NCBI RefSeq assembly: GCF_035917235.1
Contig: NZ_CP108423.1
Coordinates: 1,984,001 to 2,048,000 of the forward strand
From: Streptomyces sp. NBC_01294
Lineage (GTDB): Bacteria; Actinomycetota; Actinomycetes; Streptomycetales; Streptomycetaceae
Reading direction: 5' to 3'
DNA: 64,000 nt
Positions 63,697 to 64,000 of the stretch are shown here, piece after piece. The notes under the pieces are model-generated. The model was not told where the DNA came from. It saw only the letters and a program-made list of their open reading frames with translations, and made no database searches. Within the stretch, counting starts at the first letter, position 1. Every line of letters starts with the position of its first letter. Position numbers and translations under genes: made by a program.

Positions 63697-64000
63697 ATGG
63701 CCTCATCGGCACGCGCCAGCCGCGCCAGGGCCCAGCTCACCCTCAAGGAGCCCCCGACCTCGGTCGGGGCCAAGCCCGGCGGGACGATCGCGAAGCTCGA
63801 CCTCCAGTTCAACCCCTCGACGCTGCAACTGGGCAAGACGACCGAGTGGCGGCGCTCCCCGTCCCGGATGGCGGGGCAGTCGGCGCTGCCCGAGTTCGTG
63901 GGCAGCGGTCCGCGCACCCTGAGCCTGGACGTGTTCCTGGACGCCACCGCCACGCACGACAACTCGGTGGAGCAGGCGGTGGAGAAGCTGATGAAGGCAT
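63697..64000 (+). CDS. LysM/CIS-tube protein (Afp7/Pvc7-like), 3'-truncated by the window
   Basis: Only the first 101 residues are visible. After a basic start the core reads LTLKEPPTSVGAKPGGTIAKLDLQFNPSTLQLGKTTEWRRSPSRMAGQSALPEFVGSGPRTLSLDVFLDATATHDNSVEQAVEKLMKA. That is the front of the 'CIS tube protein' family that ends in a LysM domain and sits at the hub (gp53-like). GGAAGGGAG precedes ATG 63697. It continues beyond the window, where spike and baseplate genes are expected. Confidence 0.85.
   Translation, partial: MASSARASRARAQLTLKEPPTSVGAKPGGTIAKLDLQFNPSTLQLGKTTEWRRSPSRMAGQSALPEFVGSGPRTLSLDVFLDATATHDNSVEQAVEKLMKA

Overview
The window is very GC-rich actinobacterial chromosome. It carries Streptomyces hallmarks: sepH, the CutRS two-component pair, the actinobacterial families DUF3710, DUF4193, DUF3159 and DUF3093, coproheme-type hemH with a Cys-rich tail, and a Streptomyces-type contractile injection system. 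GTG and TTG starts and 4-base start/stop overlaps (ATGA, GTGA) are common. I see no rRNA, tRNA or CRISPR array. Family names come from reading the protein sequences; no database search was run.

1-10 kb is a patchy accessory stretch. It holds the end of an L,D-transpeptidase, a secreted alpha/beta hydrolase broken by one extra G just before its catalytic His, a MarR/VOC divergent pair with two identical operators, IS110 and IS5 transposase debris, an ABC-2 exporter operon whose upstream ECF sigma gene has been cut off, and a MerR regulator with a near-textbook MerR promoter.

10-35 kb is mostly conserved housekeeping. There is a TRAM-domain RNA methyltransferase. A potassium block follows: a KimA-like APC permease, two TrkA proteins, and KdpDE. 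Next come DUF3710, dut, a thioesterase, CutRS, inositol monophosphatase, ferrochelatase with a candidate iron box, an MFS protein, a sugar-lactone oxidase, SepH behind a Cys-containing short upstream ORF, and a sulfurtransferase.

35.7-43.2 kb looks like a compact metal-acquisition locus. An MFS exporter and a six-gene overlapping operon diverge from a Zur-like box. The operon encodes a lipoprotein receptor, a FecCD permease, an ATPase, a DUF364-like protein, a PduX-like amino-acid kinase and an SbnA-like PLP enzyme. I infer that the last three make or process a small amino-acid metallophore. 43.3-45.8 kb encodes a Ser/Thr protein kinase fused to a 14-helix MFS transporter.

46.1-64 kb (running off the end) is an extracellular contractile injection system (eCIS) locus. 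It has a DUF4157 candidate effector with a HELTH motif and an uncharacterised C-terminal domain, a bitopic Ig-like membrane protein, a LuxR-type regulator, a secreted beta-propeller/DUF11 protein, DUF4255, an AAA+ ATPase, sheath, two tube-type proteins, a tail-assembly-like protein, a 52-residue DUF6760-like protein, a 1095-residue Pro/Ala-rich repeat protein and the start of a LysM/tube-type protein. The effector and the 1095-residue protein share repeated V-Q-R tripeptides. Short tandem repeats (6, 9 and 18 bp) recur at gene junctions and in linkers.
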